Shown: positions 50,934 to 61,201 of the stretch, in pieces | How the letters are laid out: the number at the start of each line of letters is the position of its first letter | How positions within the stretch are numbered: position 1 is the first letter of the stretch | Assembly: GCA_949751835.1 (NCBI GenBank) | Contig: CATKHK010000034.1 | Location: 124,001 to 188,000, forward strand | Length of the DNA: 64,000 nucleotides | Source of the DNA: Blepharisma japonicum | Lineage: Eukaryota; Ciliophora; Heterotrichea; Heterotrichida; Blepharismidae | Direction: 5' to 3' | Translations under genes and position numbers: made by a program | The notes under the pieces: generated by a model | The model's database searches: none | Told to the model about the DNA's origin: nothing | The model's input: the letters and a program-made list of their open reading frames with translations, nothing else

Positions 50934-52757
50934 TTAGAAAGCTCCAAATCTTATTTCTGTTGCTAAAGTTCTAACTATCCTATCTGCGTTTTGAATTAAT
51001 TCTCCCCATAGCGGTCTTAGTCCTTCGTCATTTGCAAGTCCTTCTCTTGCTTTTTGAGTTAGCTTGCTGATTTGATCTAAAAATTCTTTTTTGTCTGTAT
51101 ATCTTGAGTGTCTGTAATCTTCGGTCATCCCTTGCAAAATTCTTAATGTTTCTTCTATGTTGCCTTTTTTCTTGGTTTCAATGTACTCAAACAGAGACAT
51201 AAGTTGAATTTTTTCAAAGTCTCCGAGTTCTCCACATTGGCATATTGGATATGACATTTCTCTTGGATTTTCTACAGTATCTCCATTCTCTAGAATCAGC
51301 TTAACGTTGATAAATCCTGGAGTATCCTCAACATGCCTTTTCATACAATAAGAGCTTGGGCTTAAATGATTGAAAATATCTGGCAGTTCAGCATTCTTAG
51401 CACTCCAATCTCTAGCAAGTAGTCCATAAGGTATTAAAGTGACTTGTGCTACTGCATTCTCATGTATTTGTACATAATCTCCTACTTTAAGCCTTCTTTC
51501 AATAAAGTGCAACTTTTCGGTGGTTTGCCCAGTGTTATACAAAACAGCTTCGATTTTTCCAGACCTAACAAGGATTTTATATCTCAAATCAATTCCTCTT
51601 GCATCCCTAATCCAATCTCCATAATCATCAGCTGATTGCGAATCCATGATATAAACAGCTTCTACAGGGATCTCTTCTTTCATGTCATCAATATGCAAAT
51701 GGATGATATTAAGTATGTGTGGATTCACTTCTGCAGTAAACACTTCCACAATTGTATCTCTGACAAGCCCACAATCTTCACTGACATGAATCGCTTCAAA
51801 TTTAACATTTCCGTCTTCTTTGTTAACGATTTCAGTTATTTTTTCTTCGTTTTTGTTAAATCTGATTTCATAATCTTGTAGGGATATAAAATTTGGAGTA
51901 ATGTATACTGGGCAGCACATTTTTTCTTCTCCGTCAACTACTACTATTTGGTATTGAACTGTGATCATTTTTTCTTGGAGGGTTTGCATAAATTGGTCGA
52001 TCTCATTTCTGTGCATTGCGTGAACTGGGCCGAGACTTTGGAATTCTCTCTGGATTGATTTAGGCTCTTTGAGGGCTATTCCGTTTTTATCGAGGACTTG
52101 CTGAAGGCTGATTTGTAAAGTGTCTTGATCGAAGTGATCAACAATATATGCTTTTTCTGAGTCATTTTCACAAATTATTGCTCCATTAAGTTCTTTTCCA
52201 ATCGATTTTATCAGATCTGAAATGGTAGCTTGCTCTTTTTCTAATAAAGGAGTATAAGAATCCTGCAAAGCTTTGATTTGCACTTCAGACTGCTGTCTGA
52301 TTTTTTCTACATGATTTTGAATTTCATTCTCTAACTCTTGTTTTTGTAATTTTGCTTGGTCAAGTTCCCTAAATTGATGTGTCAAAAAGCTATTTTTCGT
52401 CATTTCACGTAGCAATGAAGGAACTTCTTCAGAACTATATAAAAATTACTCTTGTTTTTGTGCTCCTTTCGGAAACTCAATGGTTGCAACTCCTCCAACA
52501 ATTTTTGCAAAGAATTTTACAGACTTGGTCATGAACGCTCTTCCATGTCCTGCTTTCGGAATTTCAATTTCTGGCTTAGATCCTTCTGGAATCTGAGGAG
52601 GCTGAGGTGAATGTACTTCATGTGTGAAAGCTTGTTCAAGAAGCTGAAGCTTTGTCTCTTCCAGCTCTTTCTTTAGATCATTTATTTGAAGTTCTTGCTC
52701 AGCTATTCTTGCTTCAAGGGCTGAAACAATTTCTACATAGCCTGACTCGTCTGCCAT
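50934..52757 (-). CDS. Unknown protein with N-terminal coiled coil
   Basis: Predicted 602-residue protein, two exons joined by a 15-nt intron at 52435-52449 (GTAATTTTTATATAG). A short coiled coil starts the protein (ALEARIAEQELQINDLKKEL), a second helical stretch follows the intron, and the larger C-terminal half is mixed alpha/beta (LHFIERRLKVGDYVQIHENA, ICQCGELGDFEKIQ). Not recognised. The intron creates the only way to join the two open frames. Confidence 0.7.
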
Positions 52758-52775
52758 TTTTATTAATTGATGTGG

Positions 52776-55175
52776 TTAAATTAAGGTTTTTAGTTCTTTT
52801 AAAATTATTTGTTTCATTGCAAGCTGATACTCTACAGGAGGAGCGTTTATTGTAATATTTGCTATAGGGTCATGATTGACGTAGCCTAAATACAATAGTT
52901 TTCGCTTAGGCTGATGTGCTAGTTTATGCTGAGAAATTATGACTGAGTATGGCCCTGAGTTTCCTATTACTCCAGCTCCTAAAGTACTTGCAATTTTTGC
53001 GAATGAAAAACCTGTCATTCCACGCTCCTTGCTTGTAAATAGTAATTTTGCTTCACAAGTTTTAATCCTATGCTCTTCAAAAATCTTTTTTCATTGTATT
53101 TCATTATCAAAAGCATCTGAAATATATGGAAATCTTTCCCCTCAAGTCGCTATATTAGGGCCTATTAAAGGATTAAAGCAAGATAGCCCGCATTGATCAG
53201 TTATTTTTACAATATTGCCTAATGAAATTTCTGGTGTGCATGTAGAAACTTCTTCAATAATAATCAAACTTTCAATACCTATTTGGTTTGAAAGGAAAAC
53301 TGGGGAAAAAGATTGGAAAAAATTGTCTTGGTCTTTTAATAGAGGTGAACCTTTGATTATCATAATTCCATCAATGGTGAAATGAAGGGTTTGGGTAATA
53401 GTTGAACGAAAAGAGTATGAAGTCCTTATTTTGAAATGGCGGAGCAACAAATTACCGATTTCTTCTGATACAATCACGGTTAAATGAGGATAAAGACCTA
53501 TTTTTATTTCAGATGCAAGATCTTCTATCTCGTTTTGAGTAAGAGGTGGCTCTATTAGATTCGTATCTGTCAGTAATGAAGCAATTGGAAATTTCAATGG
53601 AATTTGGATGCTAGATTCAGTGATAGAGTCAATTAGTTGAGATAAATTATTGGAATTGAATGTCTCAGTTGAGAAATTAGATGAATAGCAACTTGCCGAA
53701 TGTGAGAGGCCTCTATTGCTTGCTTCATTTAAAATAGACATATTTGATATAGTAACTAAATTATGCCCAAGCAACTGAGCTAAATTCTTTTCAGCTTCAG
53801 TCGGTAGGCTAGGGCCTGGGAATGCTAAAATAAGCTGCTCTCCTACCCCAGTTATATTTACTGCATCAATAACTGGAGTTACCGTTGCATTTTGAAGTTT
53901 CATACAAAAATAATCTTTAACACCTGTAAGATTATGGCCTTCATTGATAATTGGGATTATATAATGAAGAAAATTCACATCAAGCCCAATCAGAAGCTGT
54001 ATAATAAAATAAGATTCATAAATTTCAAGACCTTCAAAATCACCATTAAGTAAGCAAAAAATATGTTTATTTCCCAATTCACCAATTATGAATTTACCAT
54101 ATCTTGAAGCAAGTGAAATCTGTGGAAAGTTAGGCAATTCGTTGTAAAACACAAATTTAAATGATTTAAAAGCTGGAAGGTGCTTGCCATTTATAACCAC
54201 AGCAATTTTTGGATTATTTTCTTCACCAATCAGCTCTCTTATCCATTTAATACTTTCTAATATATGCTCTTTGCCCGCAACTTCTTTTGGCTTGCGAAAA
54301 AGCACAGGCTCTATATCATTTATCCATTCAAGATTTATATTTCCTTCAAACTTTGGTAGCTCTTTTATAATAAATTTAAAGAAATCTCGAATTTCTCCTA
54401 AAGCCATTGAGATTCCATCCATAGCTGAATCTTCTTGCAAAGCTTCGTTTTTATTAGTAATAATTGCTATTGGAATTATCCTCATGCCGTGTGCTAAGCC
54501 TGCCATAATTTCAGGAATTGCGCTCATTCCAAAAATATCTGCCCCTAGCTTGCTAAAGCACTCAATTCCAAACGGCATTTCAAAATTTGGCCCTTTAACC
54601 CAACAATAAACTCCTTCTACACATTTTATCCCAGCTTTCTTTGCCATTTCCAAAACCCATCGATTAAATTCTTTATTCATATTCAAATTTATATGCAAAT
54701 CCGTAAAAGTCCAATGAAGGCGAGTGTCAAGCGGATTTGTGCCTGAATTGTTTATAAAGTCTGTAATTAGCATAATATCACCTATATTTACATCTGGATT
54801 TGTTGTACCTGACGAATTTGTTGTTATAAGAGTATGGCAACCTAAAAAAGCGCTTAAATGGGCTATATATGTAATTTGATCATTGGAAAACCCTTCCATG
54901 GCATGTAATCGGCCTCCCCAACAATAGATTGGGCATCCGTTTATTTTCCCGTGAAATAGAATTCCAGTATGTTCAGCTACAGTCGTGATTTGCAAAAACG
55001 GAATATCACAATAATCAAGCATTACGCAATCCTCAAGAATATTTGAAAAATAGGCAAAACTGCTGCCAACTATAATTGAGACCTCAGCTTTTGGTAAACA
55101 TTTGTGAATATGTTGGGCACTGATGTGTAAAGCATTATAGAGCTGAGACGGAGTTGAGGGAAATGAGCTTGCCAT
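52776..55175 (-). CDS. Triple purine-nucleoside-phosphorylase-like protein
   Basis: Predicted 799-residue protein, about 2.7 times a normal PNP. Domain 1 (about 1-290) looks active: DIPFLQITTVAEHTG, GGRLHAMEG, TNSSGTTNPDVNIGDIMLIT, GPNFEMP and FGMSAIPE preserve the phosphate, purine and ribose contacts (His, Arg, His, Glu, Met, Asn) of class II PNP. Domain 2 (about 305-490) keeps the fold pattern (ELPNFPQISLASRYGKF) but lost these residues. Domain 3 (about 545-799) has NPLIGPN ... GERFPYISDAFD, a PNP signature, but no GRxH. TGA codons in domain 3 read as Trp. PNP cleaves purine nucleosides with phosphate to give free base and ribose-1-phosphate. The extra domains may be structural or regulatory. 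No intron. Confidence 0.85.
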
Positions 55176-55486
55176 TGTCTTATTATTACATAATTATATA
55201 ATTTATTCTGATAATCTAGGCTTTAGTTTTAAATATTTTTTTGCCTATTATCAGATATCAAGATTATAAATTTAAATAAAGAGCTTTTGAATCGCGCAAA
55301 ATATTTAAAAGTGAAATTGCATGATTTATTGAAAATAATATAAATAGAGAATTTATGTCTATTAATTTAACTATTATCTATTTTTTGAGAAAATAATTTT
55401 ATGATTTTTAATTATTTGATATTTTTAAAATTTTGGATTCTAAATATATCCACAATTAAGATTTATTATTAATTAGCCTAATCATT
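55176..55486. other. Intergenic, 311 bp
   Basis: Upstream of the PNP-like gene and downstream of the Kelch-like gene. AT-rich with no visible feature. Confidence 0.45.
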
Positions 55487-56440
55487 TTAATCATTTTCAT
55501 CATCAGATCATGAATATAAATGATCGATCAATGTGATTTCTCGAGCTTTTAAATTAAATTGATACAAAGATGGAGCATGTGGAATCCCGATAAAATATAT
55601 TGAATCTTTATAAAAAGAAAATAAATGTAGCGCATATATGTCGTCATTTATTAAGTTTTTGCCAATGCATGTTCATTGTCAATAATCTCTATGCAAACTT
55701 TCAAAAACAAAAGAATTAGATATAATGCAATAGCACCTATCATTTGCAACTAAAAGACTTATCGCACCTCACCATTGCACTCGAAATATTTTTGTGAGGC
55801 CGTTAACAAAAGGATCAAAAACTTCCAAGTATTCATTTCTAAAAGGCGAAACAATGATTTTCCCTTCAAAAACAACGCAGGCTCAAATTTCATAATCTAT
55901 ATCTAGCATGCGCCTTCATTTATTTTTTTTATAATCATATATTTCTATAGTTGTATAATCATCATTTTCACGTGTAAAAACATAAATTAGTCCATCCAAA
56001 TATAATAGTATGGAGTAGTCTCTTGGAGCTATTTCTTTTATCCCGGAAATTTCAAGGTTTTGGCCAATAATGAATACTAGGCCTTTCCCACAGTCCATAC
56101 ATAAAAATAGTTGATTTGGAATTGCACATATAACAACTTCTCTTTCAATATCAGAATTTTGAGTGAAAGTTTTATGTTCTGTTTCCATCGAATTTAGGTC
56201 TATTTTGACGATGTTATAGCCTGAAAAATAGAAAAGAAATCCATTGTTTTGCAAGCATTGGTTGTCATTTTCTTTTATCAAACTCAAGAGTCGTGGTTTG
56301 CACGGATCGATTTTATAGTTATTATTGGCTTTTTGACGCCTTCTTCGTTTTCTCAATTTTTTAATGAGCTTATTCTTTTTTTTTAGGTTCTTTCCTTTAA
56401 AAAGGACCGTTCAAGCTTTTATTTTGCAGGTTTTACACAT
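55487..56440 (-). CDS. Kelch-like beta-propeller protein
   Basis: Predicted 317-residue protein beginning MCKTCKIKAW at 56440 and continuous through many TGA=Trp codons to TAA 55487. A very basic segment (KKNKLIKKLRKRRRRQKA) follows the CKTC start. Repeats of the type NGFLFYFSGYNIVKIDLN, YLDGLIYVFTRENDDYTTIE and FEGKIIVSPFRNEYLEVFDP resemble Kelch/galactose-oxidase blades. With the standard code less than half of it would be readable. The role is unknown. Confidence 0.7.
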
Positions 56441-57106
56441 ATTAATTATAATAATTATTCGGATCTGCTATGAGGTCTTAATTATTTAATTTAGATCCCC
56501 CATATTTTATAAGTTAAATGATCAAGTTTTTATTTTGGTTACTCATAAAGAGAGAACAGCTAAAATTCGTAAATAAATATTAGCATTGTTTAGAATAGTG
56601 ATTTATAAGAAAGTTCAGAGAACTTATGCACTATATTTATAGAGGATAAAAAAAAGATCTTTGTATTTTTATTTATATTATTAATATTCTTTTATTCAGG
56701 CTTAAAGACTTAGCAAGCTAATTTTTCAATTGAGAATTATTAATAATAATTTAAAAAACTATTAACAAATTTAATTGCTTATTCTCCGATTTTCAAAGAA
56801 TCCTTTATTTTCTTTCAATTTATTTTCTAGAACCTTAAATTCTGTTAAATTTTAGAATAATAACTTTTGTCATAATCCTTTCTAGCGGTAAATTTGCAAA
56901 GATAGACTGAAGATAAGTTTTCATATCTTGGACCAAATGCTAGCAAAATTTCTAGAGAAAGACTTAAAAAAAAATTAGCTTATAATCTACTAAAAATTTC
57001 ACACGAGTTGATGATCTCTTAGCTTTTAATAAGTTTGATAGATAATATTCATTTAATTCAAACTAACCCCCTTTTATTAAAAAAGCTGAATTATATTAAA
57101 ATAAAT
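56441..57106. other. Intergenic, 666 bp
   Basis: Lies upstream of the Kelch-like gene and downstream of METTL5. Strongly AT-rich; I examined it for tRNA boxes and open frames and see nothing to support a gene. Confidence 0.5.
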
Positions 57107-57736
57107 CTATTCTACTTTTGTAAATCTCCAAAAATCAACTTCAATATCAACGCTCTTTTTCTTATGCATTTTATACATCTTTGGCAACGCAAAATTCACA
57201 GAGCTAACAACTTCTCCATTTGCACCCAATTCTCTTGCTTTTTTCCTCAAATTTTCTCTCGTTGAAGTTTTATGCAACGAATAAACCACATTTGCTACTT
57301 TCAGTCCAGCCACAACAAATCCTAAATCAGCACCTAGCACCCTTGTCCCAAATGGAGGATTCGTAATGACAGTATCTATAACTCTTCCCTTCAAATCTAT
57401 CTGCTCATTGATATTACAATGCAAATAGTCCACAATACCATCAACTTCGCCTAAATGCATTTGTGTTATTTCAATGCATTTCATATCAACATCAACTGCA
57501 TATAGCATATCTGGCTCCATCAACAAGCACCCAGCTGACAAAATTCCACATCCGCATCCAAAATCAGCGACTATTTTCCCTTCAATATCATCAAAGTCAT
57601 ACTGAATTGTCGATATCATTTCAGCTGCTAACCTTGGAGGTGTCGTATATTGCTCTAGATCAATTGTAGGACGCCCATTAAAATCCTGCACAGGACAAAT
57701 TTGCTGTATAGCGCTTTCTATATGTTTTAATTTCAT
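57107..57736 (-). CDS. METTL5: 18S rRNA N6-adenosine methyltransferase METTL5
   Basis: A 209-residue class I methyltransferase that, with TRMT112, modifies one adenosine of 18S rRNA to m6A. The length and sequence fit the family: N-terminal LEQYTTPPRLAAEMI, the S-adenosylmethionine loop DFGCGCG (residues 58-64), and the catalytic NPPF (126-129) in VITNPPFGTR. It lacks introns and TGA; the stop is TAG, rare in this window. Its ATG is 20 bp from the stop of the next gene in the same orientation. Confidence 0.95.
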   Translation of the reverse strand: MKLKHIESAIQQICPVQDFNGRPTIDLEQYTTPPRLAAEMISTIQYDFDDIEGKIVADFGCGCGILSAGCLLMEPDMLYAVDVDMKCIEITQMHLGEVDGIVDYLHCNINEQIDLKGRVIDTVITNPPFGTRVLGADLGFVVAGLKVANVVYSLHKTSTRENLRKKARELGANGEVVSSVNFALPKMYKMHKKKSVDIEVDFWRFTKVE

Positions 57737-57756
57737 ATTACCTAAAGTTTATTAGG

Positions 57757-58173
57757 TTACTTATAATAATCTTCAGGCTCCAGCTCGTTGAAATAGAACG
57801 CATCTGGGTCATGATGTCTAGGGACGTCTACAGGGTCTAAGAACTTATTAAAGTGTGCATAATTGTAGCTGAGAGTCTTGTAATCCAGCTTATCGTTGAA
57901 AGAAACATCTTGAGGCATGTAGAATTTAGCCTTTCTCTGATGCCAATACCACTTCTTGCGAGCTTCTCGGTACTCTTCTTCATGATGGTCTATTCTGGTT
58001 TTGCAAACCAACATTTCTCCTCCTTTGCCATCCTTCCCGAAAATGAAGTCTCTAACACCGCGATCCATAAAATACTTGTCTATGAAGATAATTCCTGCAC
58101 AAATTGCAAGACCTTTCCAAGCGTCTGGCCTTTTGAAATACTGATTTGCGAATTGTTGCAGAGGATTTGCCAT
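57757..58173 (-). CDS. Small single-pass membrane protein, unknown
   Basis: A 138-residue protein with one hydrophobic segment near residues 19-35 (WKGLAICAGIIFIDKYF) followed by a charged, aromatic-rich domain (HHEEEYREARKKWYWHQRKA) and an acidic end. The form resembles small accessory subunits of mitochondrial respiratory complexes, which in ciliates are numerous and divergent; this is only a suggestion. The start follows GTTATAA. Confidence 0.65.
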   Translation of the reverse strand: MANPLQQFANQYFKRPDAWKGLAICAGIIFIDKYFMDRGVRDFIFGKDGKGGEMLVCKTRIDHHEEEYREARKKWYWHQRKAKFYMPQDVSFNDKLDYKTLSYNYAHFNKFLDPVDVPRHHDPDAFYFNELEPEDYYK

Positions 58174-58230
58174 TTATAACCATTAGGTGTTTTGAATGCT
58201 TTATTCTTTATTGCAAATTAATTTATTATC

Positions 58231-58842
58231 TTAAAAGAAGGCAGATGAGATATGGTTGATATCGCCAAATGAAATGTCTGCAAGGGGTTCATTAGGAGTT
58301 AGGAGATTACGGGGACTGAAGCTAAAAGGTTGAGGTATCTTTGGAGCTGTTTTATGTTTGGTTGATCTAGGATATTGATAGGCTGCATAGTTTGGGAAAT
58401 TTTTAATATTTGAATCTGCTTTTGGATTTATATCATATAAATTAGGTTGGCTGAGAATCCTTGGGAACTGTTTTTTTTGTAGTTTTTGAGGCTGGTTTCC
58501 ATCTATGGTATGAAAAGAAAATGGGTGCAACACTTTCTTGGTATTTCTATCAGTTAATTTAGAATTTCTCTCTGAATTTATTAATATTTCTGAACCCTTT
58601 TTTGAATACTTGCTAGATAGCTGCTCCTGTGGAATAAATAAAGATTTACTTGATTTATGCTTGGTTAAGCATATAGGTTTAAGCACAAATGTGTTTTTAT
58701 CTGTGGGTTTCATGTTAAGAAAAGGATCAGTTTGAGGGCAACGCAAAGAAGGAAGATGAAAATCTTCTCTATTTGTAAAAGTATTGTCATCTTGCTTTGT
58801 GGGAAGCAGAGAAATTTGCATTAATAACTCATTTCTTTGCAT
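58231..58842 (-). CDS. Unknown basic, disordered protein
   Basis: A 203-residue Lys/Ser/Pro/Asn-rich protein with repeated short PFSF motifs (HPFSFHTIDG, QPFSFSPRNL). It has no recognised domain, intron or TGA codon. Codon use and the run of open frame support a real gene; the role is unknown. Confidence 0.6.
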   Translation of the reverse strand: MQRNELLMQISLLPTKQDDNTFTNREDFHLPSLRCPQTDPFLNMKPTDKNTFVLKPICLTKHKSSKSLFIPQEQLSSKYSKKGSEILINSERNSKLTDRNTKKVLHPFSFHTIDGNQPQKLQKKQFPRILSQPNLYDINPKADSNIKNFPNYAAYQYPRSTKHKTAPKIPQPFSFSPRNLLTPNEPLADISFGDINHISSAFF

Positions 58843-59507
58843 TTCTATTAATATTTAATGTCCAATAATTATCATTCATTCTAATTGCTCAAAATTTAAA
58901 TATTTGAATGATCTTAGAGATTAAGATTTAAAAAGAAAGCAAGATTGCATTAGTTTCTATTTGATGGCGAAAATAATAGAAAATTATCGTTTCAATTTAT
59001 TTAAATTAAAAATGCTTTTCATTGAAAGCTGATTGGATGATCGAATTGAATTTTTAAATATTTACTTTGATAATAATAACTTAAGCTGATAACTTTACTA
59101 ATCTTATCCTAACTTGATGATTGCTCTATACGATATATGATTATTTTGTTTAGTAAAAATGGGAGATTATTAAAATTATTTATTTAAAACTGGTAAGACT
59201 TTTAGACTTATTTTTAATTTTAAGAAGCTTAGCAGGTTTTATTGTTTATTTTTTTATTTTGCTTTCATTAAAATATTTCTTCATTTAAAATTTAAGACTA
59301 AATTTTGAAATTTATTTACAAGATTCCTATTTGCCATTATTATTTGTCTATGCAGAGGACTGACTATTAAATTCATTTAATATAGAAATAGGCTCTATCG
59401 GCCAAAGAAATGATGAAACCAGTAACGTGAGTGATATTTAAGAAAATATCTGATAATTGATTAAATGGCTGATACCAAACTTTTAATAATTTGAAAATTA
59501 TCAGGAT
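58843..59507. other. Divergent intergenic region, 665 bp
   Basis: Promoter region shared by the disordered-protein gene (minus) and the small membrane-protein gene (plus). Very AT-rich. A segment at about 59405-59475 with ATGATGA and CTGA was considered as a C/D snoRNA and not accepted. Confidence 0.5.
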
Positions 59508-59924
59508 ATGAGGCCTTTTATTTCAATAGTTTTTTCTTTTCTCCTATTTCCAAGATTTGCGACATCAGATTCAAGTCAAGATAAATATAACAATTGCGTA
59601 GTAAACTGCAAAGTGACATGGTCGATGCTTCCATATGCAGAAACAGAATATCATATCGAAAAATGTATCAAAGATGAGTGTGATCCTCTTCTTCAACCTG
59701 TATTAATTACAAAAGACAGTCAAATCTTAGCTAACGATATAAACTTATCAGAACAAAAAATAATGACTGAGGCTTATTTTTATTCAATATTACCATTCTC
59801 AATCATATTTGTATTTTTATTTTGCATCATTCGCAATTTTTTCTATAAGAAAATAAAATTAGCTCAAAACCAATTATCAAATGATGAGGAGTTCCAAACC
59901 CCTTATTTTATTTTACAAATCTAA
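59508..59924 (+). CDS. Small secreted-type single-pass membrane protein
   Basis: A 138-residue protein with a signal peptide (ISIVFSFLLFPRFATSDSS), a small luminal part with four cysteines (NNCVVNCKVTW, EKCIKDECDP), one transmembrane helix (FYSILPFSIIFVFLFCIIR) and a short basic cytosolic tail. The CxxxC pairs should form two disulfides in a helical hairpin. Not recognised. It lies 56 bp upstream of VMP1 in the same direction. Confidence 0.65.
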   Translation: MRPFISIVFSFLLFPRFATSDSSQDKYNNCVVNCKVTWSMLPYAETEYHIEKCIKDECDPLLQPVLITKDSQILANDINLSEQKIMTEAYFYSILPFSIIFVFLFCIIRNFFYKKIKLAQNQLSNDEEFQTPYFILQI

Positions 59925-59980
59925 TGGATTAATATAAATAATCCCTATTTTAATACCTTTCTAACTTTATACATAAGAAA

Positions 59981-61075
59981 ATGGACATTGAGAACGTAAG
60001 TATCTTTACTCATCCCATTCTCTCATTAAAAGTCTTGGCTAGAGTTGGTATAAGATACCTGGGAGCAGCCCTTCATTTTTGCTATTCACATCTTTTCCTA
60101 ATTCTATCAGTTCTAGTACTCGGCATAGCTATTTATATGACCCCAGGGCCTCATCAGCCAGTATATTTTATTTAGTACGTGTCAACAGCTCAAGAAATAT
60201 TTTTCTTTGCATCATGGTGGATAATGCTTGGAGTCGCTTCATCAATAGGCCTTGGGACTGGGCTACATACCTTTGTTCTCTATCTTGGTCCACATATAGC
60301 TGGTGTTACGTTAGTTGCATATGCTTGCAATTATGTTCCTAATATGCTGCCAAACCGATGGACTTATCATAATTTTGAAGATTGTCCTGTCCCTGCTCAA
60401 GACCCAATATCAATATGGACTATAATTTTGAGTGTACAATTAGAAAGCTTTTTATGGGGATTTGGCACCGCTTTAGGAGAGCTCCCTCCTTATTTTATTG
60501 CAAGAGCCGCTAGAATGGCGAATAGGAAACCTGAAGAGTTAGAAGACCTTGAAAAGCCAGAAAAAAACACATTTGCGGATAAAGCTAAGCTGTTTATAGC
60601 AAAACACTTGAAAAGTCATGGATTTATTACTGTAATGCTGATGGCGTCAATACCAAATCCATTGTTTGATTTAGCTGGATTAATGTGTGGGCACTTTGGG
60701 ATTTCGCTCTGGATCTTTTTAGGGTCAACTATGATTGGAAAGGCGATTTTTAAGGTGCACATACAGATGATTTTTACTGTTTTCTTATTTAGTCAACATC
60801 ATGTGGAAGTAATTTTGCACTTTATTGAAGAATTAGTTCCCTCCATGAAAGGAAGATTGAGTTCTTGGCTGGAAGCACAACAAAAACTATTGAGGTCGCC
60901 TAATCAAGGTATTCAAGAAAAGCCGTGGTTTGCAGCTGCATGGGAGGTGTTTATAGTTTTGATGATTGCTTTCTTTTTTATTTCAATTTTGAATAATGTT
61001 GTTAGGAGTGAATTGGCTGAATCACAAGAACAAGCTAAGCCGGCTCAGAAGAAAATAAAGCCTAAAAAAGAATAA
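59981..61075 (+). CDS. VMP1: Vacuole membrane protein 1 (VMP1)
   Basis: An endoplasmic reticulum lipid scramblase needed for autophagosome formation and ER contact sites. The 359-residue protein has two exons joined by a 15-nt intron at 60161-60175 (GTATATTTTATTTAG). Family marks are WWIMLGVASSIGLGTGLHTF, LYLGPHIAGVTL, FGTALGELPPYFIARAA (the DedA/VTT signature), IPNPLFDLAGLMCGHFG and a C-terminal membrane helix (VFIVLMIAFFFISIL) with a Lys-rich tail (KKIKPKKE) that could act as an ER retrieval signal. Without removing the intron the protein would stop after residue 64. Confidence 0.94.
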
Positions 61076-61201
61076 ATAAACAATTCTGAGAAATCAACGA
61101 TTTTATACTAATTTTTAGCCCATTTTTCTTATTTCACTTTTTTATTAAAAAATCATTAATTTCTGTCATTGTGAACTGTTAACAGTTAGTGCAATAATAA
61201 A

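Noticed and set aside
59405-59475. C/D box snoRNA candidate (ATGATGA ... CTGA)
   Set aside because: The flanking bases do not form the required terminal stem, and the boxes are short enough to arise by chance in AT-rich DNA.
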